From positions 3,596,001 through 3,660,000 of the forward strand of contig OX637345.1 of assembly GCA_951799405.1 (NCBI GenBank): 64,000 bases of DNA. The letters run 5' to 3'. A model generated the notes under the pieces. It was not told where the DNA came from. It made no database searches and was given only the letters and a program-made list of their open reading frames with translations. How positions within the stretch are numbered: position 1 is the stretch's first letter; every line of letters begins with the position of its first letter. The position numbers were made by a program, and so were the translations under genes. The DNA comes from Agapetus fuscipes. Its lineage: Eukaryota; Arthropoda; Insecta; Trichoptera; Glossosomatidae. This document shows positions 10,351-20,804 of the stretch, piece after piece.

Positions 10351-10560
10351 AAGCCCCTTAGTGGTTGTTTGTCTTAAGTCCGTCATAGGTAATTTCACAT
10401 GAGCAATGTTTGTATTTGTACTGAGCCAATGTGTCTGATAAAAACAGTAGATTGATTTAAAAATTACATATAAACCAACTCTTTCATTATTGTGTTTAAC
10501 ATTTTTCTTTTAGCTCAGATTGTGTAGAATCCGATCCCTAAGACAATTTCATTGAAAGGT
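10351..10560. other. no gene seen
   Basis: AT-rich, no repeat recognised. Confidence 0.3.
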
Positions 10561-10811
10561 CATCTAATGTAATTTGCAAAGATATGTAACATTGGGGATT
10601 CACATTACATGTATTTTTACAAGCAGACACGTATAAGTTCTCGCTTAAAAATGCCGCATGTGAACCTACAATATAAAAACCAAATCTCAAATGAACATAC
10701 ACCCTGCAACTCTTAACGAACTTCCTTGAAACAGGGATGACATTGGCAAAGTGAACCATTTTCTACAGCATGGGTCGTCAGCTGCATACCTACCTATAAG
10801 TCAAGGAATAT
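10561..10811 (-). repeat. RTE-A 3'UTR
   Basis: From CATCTAATGTAATTTGCAAA to CCTATAAGTCAAGGAATATA; all internal blocks present, including GTGAACCATTTTCTACAGCA. Confidence 0.88.
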
Positions 10812-11261
10812 ACAAAACCAATTGCATTTTAACAATCAACAAATAACAATATTATGTAAATAAACATCAAAGCAAATGCAGAAATCAAAATTATAATTTA
10901 AAAAATAGCTACAATCATCTTTGAATCAAATTGTAGATAAGCCAAACAAGCACTGCAGGCACAAATAGCCACGCCTAGCGGAATGGATGCTGGATACAAG
11001 CTGGAAAGAAGTAAACACTGTTTTTCCAGTAGCAAAATAAGTAGGTTATACAGAAATAGCATCTCGTTGTTTTTTTTTTTTACATAAAACATCTCTTGCA
11101 TTTGCATTTCCCCTCGCTTTATCTGACGGACTACTCTTTTTAATCGCAGAGCGTTGCTAGGCAACGAGAAGAGGAAAATAATTTACATAAGTTCAGTGTT
11201 TTTCCACAATTTATCTTCCATGAAAATCCCTGACAGAAAAATTAACGACATTTTCAGAAAA
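10812..11261. other. no gene seen
   Basis: AT-rich. A minus frame at 11164-10898 has no recognisable domain. Confidence 0.35.
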
Positions 11262-11519
11262 TCCCAATTTCAAGGAAAGTAACTATAACTTGCTAAGTTA
11301 ACTATTACTTGAACTATTATTCAAAATACTCAAGTTCGAGTTAACTAAAACCGAGAACTACCAAAGTGACAAGCTCCGCCCCCAAATCTTGGAAATAATG
11401 ACAATGCCATTTAAAAGCTTGGAAACAAACAACTGTTAATAAAAATCAAATACCTAACCGTCATAAAGCTGGAAAACGACACAAAAAATGTTCAGTTTGC
11501 AACAGTTTTGATGTATCCT
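11262..11519 (-). mobile_element. MITE-1 copy, right half (split)
   Basis: Reverse complement of 18014-18270 in the intact MITE-1: shared blocks include GATTTGGGGGCG-type, AACGACACAAAAAATGTTCA, and AAGTTAACTATTACTTGAAC. It stops at GATGTATCCTGACATTAA (11519-11526 region), exactly where intact MITE-1 has TTAATGTAAGGATACATC. The other half is at 14345-14509. Confidence 0.75.
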
Positions 11520-12315
11520 GACATTAAGGGTGATTGAGAGGTCAGCGCGCCCAACTTTGATGACCAAAATAGCCCATATTTTTAATGCTAAGGTAGCATT
11601 TTTTTTCCAGATTAAATTAACACATAAAATTAGGTATTTTTTTCCATAAAAAACCAATTCAAAATAATTTTATTTACGGAGATACCTTAAATGGAGATTT
11701 CCACTGTTCTTATGAATAAATCCTAACTTTTTTTTATTTCAAAACATTAATTTTGATTAGTTTTATTTTTTCTACTTGTTAGTTGTTTTTTTTTACTTTT
11801 CATTGATTTTTTATGATTATTTAAAAAGTACCCAAATTTTGCATACGATATTGTAGCTAAATTCGTCTTTTAATGGTTTATTTTCCTTTTAGGATTTGAA
11901 GTGATATTTTTTATGTTTTCAATGCATTACTTGTTTTATTTTTTCTCCTCTAATTTATAATTAATAATGGAAAAAGAAAGATTTTCATACAAAAAATGAT
12001 CCAGTCTTTGGCGCCACGGATAAACTGTGGCGGATTCGTGAACTGGCTTTAAATATAATATCTCCTCCGTTTTTGACCAAAAAATTATGAGTCCGATTAT
12101 GAGTCCGAAAATGGTGTAACGGAGTTCAAGCGTTTACGTTAAAACTGGACCAAACAGGTACAAAAATGCATGAAAACCAAAACGCCAGCTCGAGATGCTG
12201 TTTAAGATTCGATACATTTTTCGCATGCGGTCTATTTCCTATAGTTACGAGAATTTTACACTTCGGGTATACTCGTATATCTTCGTATATCGACGGAAAT
12301 GCACGAGTGGCTGTG
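11520..12315 (-). repeat. X repeat, copy 2
   Basis: Inverted relative of 1-759: GGGTGATTGAGAGGTCAGCG, GCGCCCAACTTTGATGACC and GCATACGATATTGTAGCTAA all match in reverse. It begins at a TTAA that is also the TTAA interrupted in MITE-1, so X inserted there. Its far end may be near 14344, masked by later SINE and LINE insertions. Confidence 0.75.
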
Positions 12316-12495
12316 GTTTAGTAAAATACGTATATACAGGTATTCCACTAGAAAGATTCATTTGTTGGCAAAACATAAATTATTTCGCGGTGTCAGAATA
12401 TCGTCGCCTTACTTTCAAAACCTCGTATCTCAAAAAAAATAATATTTTGCTTAAGTACTTCTTTCTATATAATATTACATAACTACTACATACTC

Positions 12496-13068
12496 GATGG
12501 TTTGAGCATATGGAGAGAATGAATGAGGAAAGACTGACGAAGAAAGTATATGTGGCAAGAATGGAAGGGCGTGGGTTCGAATCCCGGCGGAGCACAAAAA
12601 ATATACCATTTATATTTTCAAATTTGCTCTTCGCTGAGATGAAAAATTCATAAACCTTTACCAAAGACTGGAGAAAATGAAAGAAGTATGTAAGGAAAGA
12701 TAGAAATGGCGGTTGATCTGTAATGTTGGCGGCTTGGGTTTATAAAATTGGAATTTGTTTTAGTTTTGATGTCCATAGAAATGATTATTTATTGATTTAA
12801 ATTGTCGTGTATGTTCCTTGACTTATAGGTTGGTATGCGGCTGACCACCCATGCTGTAAAAATGGTTCAATTTGCCAATATCACCCCTGTCTCAGGGAAG
12901 GACGGCAAGAGTTGCAGGGTGTATGTCCATTTGAGATTTGGTTTTTATGTTGTAGGTTCACATGAGGCATGTGCAAGCGCAAACTTGTACGTGTCTGGTT
13001 GTGAGAATGCATGTAATGTGAATCTCCAATGTAACATATCTTTGCAACTTACATTAGATTAGATTAGA
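12496..13068 (+). mobile_element. RTE-A LINE 3' end with SINE piece inside RT
   Basis: 12496-12570 encodes WFEHMERMNEERLTKKVYVA, the RT C-terminus of RTE-A. At 12571 the sequence switches to the middle of tS-A (B box GGGTTCGAATCCCGGCGGAG) and at about 12670 back to RTE-A (GAAAATGAAAGAAGTATGTA) with the rest of the coding end and the 3'UTR (12720-13068). The 3'UTR ends in TTAGATTAGATTAG. The SINE piece lacks its head and tail, so this is a chimera or internal conversion rather than a normal SINE insertion. Confidence 0.8.
12571..12670 (+). repeat. tS-A internal fragment within RTE-A
   Basis: From the B box to CATAAACCTTTACCAAAGAC only; neither end of the SINE is present. Confidence 0.8.
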
Positions 13069-13103
13069 ATTGATAAAAATCTCTGCAGCTTAGATTAGAT
13101 AAG
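13069..13103 (+). repeat. RTE-A terminal fragment
   Basis: A second 3' terminus (CTGCAGCTTAGATTAGATAA) follows immediately on the first. Confidence 0.6.
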
Positions 13104-14043
13104 TAAATTATTTAAGTTAACCTGCTTTGTTTCATTGCTATAAAAATCACTTTAAGCAGAAATAAAGCACTTACTGCCTCTTTCATTGTACATTTGCTAA
13201 GAAAAAAAGTAGTATCTGTCACTTACTGCTTTTATGCTTAGTTTTTCTTATAACCAAAAAGCAGTAAGTGTTATAATTTTATGAATTTTTAATTTATTTT
13301 CATATTTTTTAATAGTTATACGTAAAAGGTCACTCACAAAAACCATGGTAAAAAATTGAAACTGAAATCTTTAAATTTAAATAAGTTAGCCCAACAAACT
13401 CAAGTTTGAAGTAGATTATCTCAAAACAAATATTTTGCAGATACTTCCTTTTTGGTAAGCAGGGCAGAACAGCAGAACGTCGCACTGGTAAATAAAAATA
13501 ATGCTCTGCACACAAATCCGTGTTTGTATTCAAGATGCAATAAATTGTTACAGTTTGTGTACAACACTCATACAACACTATTATGTGTGCTGAATCTTTT
13601 ATCTGAAGATTCACAATTAATTATATAAAAAGTAAAACGCTCTCAAGGAGCGTTGTGTTACTTTCTATACAATTTTGTGAAAAATGAAATGTGTAACAAA
13701 TAATAAATTAATTTATTTCGAAATAAAGTAAATACTTTTATTTTAAAAATGTACAACTTATTGCTTTTAATTAAAGTCAGGATTTTTTTGATGTATTATG
13801 AAAAAGAAACACAAAATGGCTAAGAAAAGTTTCTAAGCCCTACCGGTGAATTCTAAAAGCGTTTACACAACCATAGCGTTTATCCAAAAGTTTATAAAAA
13901 CTAAAACGCTGGGGAGTAACGCCATCTAATCTGATGAGTCAAAGTTATTTGACATAAAATTACGATTTTAGTTTCATAAAACAATTAAAGAGGTTCTTTA
14001 GTCCCGATATTAATAATCTTCTTAAGCTCTCGTATAACCTTAA
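13104..14043. other. no gene seen; hairpin at 13220-13270
   Basis: AT-rich. 13220-13270 has 14-base arms (CACTTACTGCTTTT and its complement AAAAGCAGTAAGTG). Probably the interior of element X or unique DNA. Confidence 0.35.
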
Positions 14044-14340
14044 GACCGGTCCTTAGTCCAGGTGGTAACACTTCGGACTCGTAACTGGAAGGTCGTGGGT
14101 TCGAATCCCGGCGGAGCACAAAAAAATACCATTTATATTTTCAAATTTGCTCTTCGCTGGGTTGAAAAATTAATAAACCTTTACCAAAGACCGGTCATCA
14201 AAAGGTCCATCCAGCCTTACAAAAAATGGGTCTTGCTTGAGAATTGGCGCTTTCTACAGCGATGACCAAGCTCGCAGAGGGCTCTTGAGGTGTGATACAC
14301 ACAAAAACAGCGCTCACCAAATAAATCAGCCTAATTTATT
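14044..14340 (+). repeat. tS-A SINE, full length
   Basis: Complete copy: tRNA-like head (GACCGGTCCTTAGTCCAGG), B box GGGTTCGAATCCCGGCGG, body, and a tail GGCTCTTGAGGTGTGATACA ending in CAAATAAATCAGCC plus an AT tract. It abuts the left half of MITE-1. Confidence 0.9.
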
Positions 14341-14344
14341 TTTT

Positions 14345-14509
14345 TTTAATTAAAAAAGAACAGCTGTTGTCAGTAAAGCGACGCCATCTTGAAAATCGTA
14401 AGTTAAAGATACTAAATATTTACTGGCGAAATTCGGTAATTGAAATATTATGATGATTTAACTAAAATTGCATTTTAGTTAACTTTACGATACTTTAAAA
14501 TACCGGGCC
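14345..14509 (-). mobile_element. MITE-1 copy, left half (split)
   Basis: Reverse complement of 17853-18016, ending with the terminal CCGGGCC followed by TAA. Starts TTAAAAAAGAACAGCTG at the same TTAA where the right half (11262-11519) stops. Confidence 0.8.
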
Positions 14510-15284
14510 TAAGCAAATTTCACTGTCGCTTTAACCCTTTTCAGACCCCCCGTTTCCAGTTCGGATGCGGTTACAAAATATATGGTAGTGCCGGACTAAC
14601 CGTGTGAAGCTCACCTGATATACTTTTCGTGGGTTCAATTTAATTAAAATTGTGGTAAATTATTTTTACACAATTTATTTTAGATTCGGTTCACACGCTG
14701 AGTCACTTTACACTTACACAATGCAACGGTCGGTTGGCTTCTAAAACTACTGAGAGCTTTGTACCTAATTTTATAGCAAGAATAAAGATCATGTTCGAAT
14801 CATTGGGAGTTGGAACATGCGAGACATTACTAGAACATCCGAACAAACACTCGAACAATAGTAAATAAAAAGTATATTGGCACCTTACATCTGTTTATTT
14901 CTAGAGAAACTTATTCTTTATTATCACCAATTATCACACGGACAAACAAAACACATAATTACATATTTGTAACGAAACATTTCTATACACATGACCATTC
15001 TCGGCAGGCAAACGGTACACCTCTGTTACATTGGTCCATGGTAACCAATATCAATGCATTCGAATGCCTTTTGCCTAGCAACCCGGCCGAGTGATGACAC
15101 AATTTTGCTGTCGGTGAAATTTGTTCCTAGTCTTTTTTTATTAAATTTCCTGAATGATTTTTTGTTGTATTTGTAAGCCTACAAAAAATTTTTTTTCACT
15201 TAAATATTATATTTTATACCTACCACTTAATAACTATTGTGCTTTGATTGGGAAATTCATTTTATTCTAATTGCAACACCGTTA
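14510..15284. other. no gene seen
   Basis: Unassigned AT-rich sequence, with some CG-containing parts around 15030-15110. Confidence 0.35.
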
Positions 15285-15448
15285 CAATATGGCGGCGAAC
15301 GCATTCGAAATTCAAAACTCCTGTCTGCCTCTCGCTCTACCCGGGCATGCGGTATCGATCTGGTGCGAGAGGGACGCAGCTAGAGAGCGCTTCCCTAGGG
15401 AGCTGTAGCGACCGCCCTCTCGCTCTGCCCGCCTGGCAACACGGCTGA
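15285..15448. other. GC-rich island, unassigned
   Basis: Rich in CG dinucleotides and CTCTCGCTCT / GAGAGGGAC-like complementary stretches. It could be a promoter or a repeat fragment; no TATA box or coding frame is convincing. Confidence 0.4.
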
Positions 15449-15552
15449 AAGATTTGTGTACCAGAGATGAAAAATATGGATAGTGTTTTTTTTTAAATAG
15501 ACTAATTAGACTGGCTGTTCATTGGATGATTTACGTGGGTATAACGTTGAAT

Positions 15553-15770
15553 AGGTGCCCATACTGAAATACATCGTTCACTTGATCAATATCACTCCTG
15601 TTTCAGGGAACGTCGGCAAGAGTTGCAAGACTTATGTTCATTCGAGTTTCGGATTTTTATTAAGTACAAACGTAGTATGCGTTAGCTCAAATTTAAAAGT
15701 GTCTGCTCGTGGGCTGGCATACATTATGAATCTGAAATGTTAATGGATATTTGTGAAGTAGATAACAGAT
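15553..15770 (+). repeat. RTE-A 3'UTR fragment (diverged)
   Basis: Retains CACTCCTGTTTCAGGGAACG, GTCGGCAAGAGTTGCAAG and a GTGTCTGCTCGTGGG block. Confidence 0.75.
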
Positions 15771-15796
15771 GAATAGATTATATGGTAGTCAAATTC

Positions 15797-15997
15797 CTTG
15801 TCTTCTATGTTGGTATGAAGCTGACCACCCATACTGTAAAACAGGCTCACTTTGCCAAAGTCACAATTTTTTCAGGGAAGGTCATCAAGGTTATTTGTGG
15901 CATTTGTAAGCGCAAACTTACACGTGTCTGTTTGCGGGCATGCATTTAATATGAATTTTAAATGTCAATATATCTTAGCAACTTAGATTATAGATAA
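15797..15997 (+). repeat. RTE-A 3'UTR with internal deletion
   Basis: From GTTGGTATGAAGCTGACCAC to CAACTTAGATTATAGAT; about 50 bases are missing after CATCAAGG. Confidence 0.82.
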
Positions 15998-16204
15998 AGG
16001 GAACTGTTACACCGTGTGCTTTCCAAAAGATAAAAAAAACTTCACAAAACTATTTGAATCCGTTGCTACAAGATATGATTTAGGATTTCCTGAAATATCA
16101 GATCAAATTTTTAGACCTTTTCAGGTAAGATATTGAGAAACATAGGAAATTTCAGAGTTTTATTGCGTGCATCACGACGATTTGAGACCCCAAAAAAATA
16201 ATAA

Positions 16205-16342
16205 TGATGTAAGTGAAGTAGTTGGCGCAAGGCTGGCCTTACCTGTAAAAATAAATAGTTTCCACTCGCCACATGCGAGCACTTCGGGGAAAACGTGGCA
16301 AGAAGTTACACTATATGTGCAGCTCAGTAGCGTGCGTGCTGT
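16205..16342 (+). repeat. tS-B SINE tail
   Basis: GTAGTTGGCGCAAGGCTGGC, CACATGCGAG and AAGAAGTTACACTATATGTG mark the 3' half of tS-B. Confidence 0.8.
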
Positions 16343-16751
16343 TGGAAACACACCAAAAATATATAATATATTGTTATGTAAATAGCAAATAAATATAAAT
16401 ATTTAGGTAGGTAGATATAACATTTATCTGATAAGAGAGTATATAAGTAGGATTAATTATTATAAGTACCTAGGGTAAAGAGATATTCAAATTTATGTAC
16501 TGGAAGCTTTTAGAAAGACCGTCGTTCTGGAAGGTTCCAGCAAAATTGGCTTCTAGTAACTACTATCTTTGGAGTATAAAGGGCTGCAAGCGGCTTGCAG
16601 GCAGTCAGTCTTTATACGACGGTCTGCTTTTGAACTTCACAGATGTTCAGAAAGACAGTGTAAGTGAACACCAACTGTGAAATAAATGTAAATTGCTAAA
16701 CCATAAATGTGAATTGTTGAAAATAAATATAAATTGTTAAATAAATCTTAG
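16343..16751. other. no gene seen
   Basis: Contains a CGGTCTGCTTTTGAACTTCA stretch and AT-rich flanks; no family recognised. Confidence 0.3.
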
Positions 16752-16972
16752 TGTATAATAAATAGCCAGTAAAGAAGACCAGTTTTTTTTAAATTTGAAG
16801 ACTATTTGAACCCTAAAAACATAACAATATATTTGCAACTTAGATTACAGATATTATAGACTTGCAAGCTTTCTGCTAAGTAACGTAGTGTAAAATAAAT
16901 ATACTGTAAAGAAGACCAGTTTTTTTAATTTGAAGATTATTTGAACCCTAAAAACACAACAGTATGCAATAT
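16752..16972 (+). repeat. ~85 bp direct repeat flanking an RTE-A terminus
   Basis: Two copies (16752-16838, 16886-16972) share GTAAAGAAGACCAGTTTTTT and TATTTGAACCCTAAAAACA. Between them lies TTTGCAACTTAGATTACAGA, an RTE-A 3' end. Confidence 0.75.
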
Positions 16973-17149
16973 CCTAGTTTCTCTGTAGAATTTTCTTTAC
17001 GGCCTCATGCACTTTAACAGTTTACAGAAAAACAAAATACTACTAGCTAAAAAGAAACTTTTTTTGTAACTTTCTTAAATCACTCTCCAACTGAAAGCTT
17101 GCCTGTGAGCAAAGCATCCAGTAGTGCTTTTAGCAAAAACGACATCGTG

Positions 17150-18325
17150 GAACATTCTTGGCGGAGAATTATACGTGTTGGTATAATATACGGGGATTAT
17201 ACAAACAAAGCATGTTTACCCAATACATTAGCAGATGCTTAATGAAGAAATACTGTATTATGACATCAATTATACACATTAGTTTAATCTGAAAGAAATA
17301 TGTAGAACAATAAACGAGATATGATAATACATATATGTACATTCATTATACAAACAGTACGTGTAAGGTGCTGTTATTTGACAGCAATTATACACACATT
17401 TGTTTAAGCTAAAACAAGTATGTGGAAAAATATACGGGAATCCTACAAAACAATCTTGTTTACTCCATACATTTTAATAGATGTTCAATTAAGAAATACT
17501 GTATTGACTATATGACATCAATTATTATACACATTAGTTTAATCTGAAAGAAATATGTAGAACAATAAACGAGATAGGATAATGTATGTACATTAATCAT
17601 ACAAACAGAACGTGTAAGGTGCTGTTATTTGACATCAATTATACACATTTTTTTAAATCTGAAACAAGTTTTTAGAACAATATACGATCTAGGATAGTAT
17701 ATGTACAAGAATAATGCAAACAGAACGTGTGGGATAGTGTTATTTGACATCAATTATACACACATTTGTTTAATCTAATAGAAGTATGTAGAAAATATAT
17801 ACGGGAATCCTACAAACAAAGCTCGTTTACTATATACATTAGTAGATTCTTAGGCCCGGTATTTTGAAGTATCGTAAAGTTAACTAAAATGGAATTTTAG
17901 TTAAATTATCATAATATTTCACTCACCGAATTTCGGCAGTAAATAATTAGTTACTTTAACTTTCGATTTTCAAGATGGCGGCGCTTCACTGACAGCAGCT
18001 GTTCTTTTTTAATGTAAGGATACATCAAAATTGTCGCAAACTGAACATTTTTTGTGTCGTTTTCTAGCTTAATGAAGGTTAGGTATATGATTTGTTATGA
18101 ATAGTTGTTTGTTTTAAAGCTTTTGAATGGCATTTTAATTATTTCCAAGATTTGGGGGCGTGGCTTCATACTTCGGCAATGTTCGGTTTTAGTTAACTCG
18201 AGATTGAGTATTTTGAATACAAGTTCAAGTAATAGTTAACTAAAATATTACTACACTTCAATATACCGGGGCTTAATGAAGAAATAACGTATTATTACGT
18301 CAAATATACACATTTGTTAAATCTG
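17150..18325 (+). repeat. degenerate ~115 bp tandem array
   Basis: Recurring blocks GACATCAATTATACACA, GTTTAATCTGAAAGAA, TATGTAGAACAATA and GGTGCTGTTATTTGACA appear about six times between 17190 and 17845. The array resumes at 18276, so MITE-1 inserted into it. Confidence 0.8.
17853..18272 (+). mobile_element. MITE-1, intact, TTA target duplication
   Basis: 420 bp element with ends GGCCCGGTATTTTGAAGTA and, inverted, GCCCCGGTATATTGAAGTG. Both sides are flanked by TTA (17850-17852, 18273-18275), the 3-bp TWA duplication of PIF/Harbinger elements. No transposase is encoded. The interior carries AAGATGGCGGCGC and two GTTAACTAAAA motifs near the ends. Confidence 0.85.
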
Positions 18326-18560
18326 AAAGAAGTAATTGTTAGGTTAAGGTTGGAATTACGGTTGTTTGACATATTTACAATAATAATAACTACACAGTTA
18401 AAATTTATTTATCGAATATTAGACGAACCGTAATAAGAGAATTTACATTATTCTCGACGTTTCGTTAGCGACGTAGCTAACGTCTACAGGAGACACCCTC
18501 TCTGCGCAAACCAACCGGAAAATAATTGTGACGTTACCCGGCCAGGTTTTTAGGGAAACA
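18310..18560 (-). repeat. Penelope-like terminal repeat
   Basis: Contains GACGTTTCGTTAGCGACG, TAGCTAACGTCTACAGGAGA and the preceding CGAATATTAGACGAACCGT. Relatives at 31240-31460 and 31440-31660 are more complete. On the minus strand the arm pair GTTAGC...GCTAAC is followed by GAAACG. Confidence 0.55.
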
Positions 18561-18639
18561 GCTCACTTAGTTTTCACTATCGGTGGCCCATAGACAAAAC
18601 AGCAACGTCAACACCCCCGACAAAAAATAAATTTGTAAC

Positions 18640-19022
18640 TTTGTTAAGAGCCGAAAAATATGGCGGTTGATCTGTAATGTTGGCAGCTTAGGCTAAGGCT
18701 TTAAAAAAATTATAGATATTGTGAACATTTCAATTTTATTATTTTACTCAGTGATTATTTGCTTTATATACGTATAGTTAACTGTAATTAATCATTTATG
18801 TTCCTTGACTTATAGGCTGACAACCCATACTGCAAAATAAATGTCACCCCTCTTTCAGGGAAGGTCGGTAAAAGTTGCAGAACTCGTATTCATTTGAGAT
18901 TGGGTTTTTATGTAGTCAGTCCATATACGACATGTGTGAGCGCGAACTTATTCGTGTTTGCTTATGGGAATGCATTTAATTCTTAAATTTAATATCTCTT
19001 TGCAACTTAGATTATAGATTAT
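18640..19022 (+). repeat. RTE-A LINE 3' end
   Basis: Starts with the last coding bases (AATATGGCGGTTGATCTGTA) and continues through the 3'UTR to CAACTTAGATTATAGATTA. The TGAGGC block is partly lost. Confidence 0.85.
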
Positions 19023-19394
19023 TGTTTCAACTCCATTGGCAAGATTATAGAAACATATTTTCGTATAAACCATTTCTTACAGTATGCATACATAATGAAG
19101 CTTTGTAATAGAAAGGGAGGCACTTTCATGAATAAATTTGCAATTTTTTCGCGTAAAAATCAGACTCAAACAGGTGTTATTTTGTGAGTAACTACTAGCC
19201 CTCAGGGTGATGGTCTGATCCACGTCTTATCGGATGGGCGTCACCGTTTTTCCCTCCTTGTAGACAGGAGGGGGCTGTCAGGCAGGTCATGTGGAGTCTA
19301 GTTGTATCTACCGATGACACACACATTCTAGGAAATTGCATCATGCACTAAATAGGATTTTACTATCGAGATTTGGCTTCGTTTTCCGGAGAGG
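19023..19394. other. no gene seen
   Basis: Positions 19200-19330 are less AT-rich and may be further upstream RT sequence of the L2-like LINE, but the frames are broken. Confidence 0.3.
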
Positions 19395-19540
19395 GTGGTC
19401 TACCGTGTTTGTCTGATGGTTTACAAAGCTGTCAATGGTGCGGCTCCTTCATACTTGTCTGACATGTTCTCACCCGTTGAGAGAGATTTGAGGCGCCAAA
19501 CGCTCAGATCTGCGGGGTATGGAATGGCTGGCTTAGTCTA

Positions 19541-20022
19541 GATAGGTGAGATTGCGAAAGAATGGAACCTGCAGAGTGAGAATAAGAGAAGAGTATGTAT
19601 GAAGAAGGTGATAAATTTTATTTATTGTAGAGGCATTTTAACTTTGTAATCGTTCATCATTAATGATAAAAGAAAAACAGCTTTGTTTTCGATTCACGTA
19701 ATCGAAAACAAAGCTGTTTTTCTTTTATCATGAAGTTTATCAAAAAGTACGATGAGATGGTTCGGACATCTCGAAAGAATGGATGATGAACGACTAACGA
19801 AGAAAGTGTATAAAGGAAATGTCAGAGGAAAGCGCGGAAGGGGAAGGCCGAGGAAAGAATGGTTAGACCAAATAGGTGAGATTGCGAAAGAATGGAACCT
19901 GCAGAGTGAGAATAAGAGAAGAGTATATATGAAAAAGGTGATGAATATTGAGGAAATGAATGTGATTTGTAAGGACAGAAAAAAGTGGAGGCGCATCTGT
20001 GGAGGTACCGGCCACCCCTAGT
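19541..20022 (+). mobile_element. RTE-type LINE RT C-terminal fragment, partly duplicated
   Basis: The frame 19752-20021 encodes MRWFGHLERMDDERLTKKVY, KRGRGRPRKEWLDQIGEIAK, KRRVYMKKV, CKDRKKWRRICGGTGHP and a stop: an RTE-type RT C-terminus distinct from RTE-A (it ends GHP). 19541-19613 repeats the IGEIAKEWNLQSENKRRV part. The two copies are joined through a perfect palindrome (19664-19730). The relative at 48605-49134 also ends GSGHP. Confidence 0.82.
19664..19730. repeat. perfect 31-bp-arm palindrome
   Basis: Arms beginning TGATAAAAGAAAAACAGC are exactly complementary around a 5-base spacer (CACGT). A 67-base hairpin inside LINE-derived sequence. Confidence 0.9.
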
Positions 20023-20479
20023 GGAACGGCGTCAGGATACAGTACAGTACCGTCAGACACTCACTAATTTTGGAGACCGTGATTTCCGGTTCACGGGCCC
20101 AATAGAGTGGAACAGGCTACCACCTAATGTGAGGAAGGCAAAAGCTGTTGGTATCTTTAAAGGAGCACTAAATATTATCCGTTATTTGAGAGGGCCCTTG
20201 AGGTGTGACACACACAAAAACGGCGCTCTTTAATTATGTGTACCTTCCAAATAAATTATTCTTGTATATGTAGGTATGTATATAGATGTAATATAATGAT
20301 TCGGAAACTAGATTATACCGCTGAAGCATAGTGTGAGACACAACTGTAAGCCAGACCTACTATTAAACATAACAGTTAATAATTATAAACTTACCAGCGA
20401 AATCCTATGTTTTCTTGCTTTCTCCATCTTGTGTTTCGATACCTAATAATAACACATGCACAATTACACAACGCAACGC

Positions 20480-20804
20480 AACTCAGCTACACATATAGTG
20501 TAAATTTTTGCCACTTTATTCCCGAAGGGATTCGCACGTGGCGAGTCGAACCTAATATTTTTACAGGTGAGAGGGGGCCGCCCTACGCAAACCATTCAGT
20601 TGAAGTGAGTGTTTCCCAGGGAGGAAACTCCCGAGGGAGCTGGTACTCATTTCTTGTGAGGGCTGAGTAAACCTTGCCGGTATTTCATGTTGAGTTTTGA
20701 ATTTAAACCCGAAACGGGACATCATTTCTGACAACCTCTGTGGAATTCGAACCCAAGCTCTCGGCATGTAATGCCAGCATTGCACCGACTGAGCTATCGA
20801 CCGG
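20480..20804 (-). repeat. tS-B half of a tS-A/tS-B composite SINE
   Basis: Complete reverse tS-B with head (GACTGAGCTATCGACCGGAC) and B box GAATTCGAACCCAAGCT. It is fused at 20804-20812 (TTTTTACGAGCTTGA) to tS-A. The same junction occurs at 30412-30420 and 53155-53165. Confidence 0.88.

Larger units (their letters stand above)
19395..20262 (+). mobile_element. L2/CR1-like LINE RT end, interrupted
   Basis: 19410-19520 encodes VYKAVNGAAPSYLSDMFSPV, the YK..NG.AP.YLSD motif of L2/CR1-type RT. The protein resumes at about 20040 with QTLTNFGDRDFRFTGPIEWN, RLPPNVRKAK and ends RGPLRCDTHKNGAL at 20231, followed by stop. The gap (about 19540-20022) is an unrelated RTE-type fragment. The last codons and the following CCAAATAAATTATTC form the sequence that tS-A uses as its 3' tail, so this is the likely partner LINE of tS-A. 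Confidence 0.82.

Noticed and set aside
15285..15448. CpG-island promoter
   Set aside because: It is GC-rich, but no exon or start site is near; kept only as an unassigned patch.
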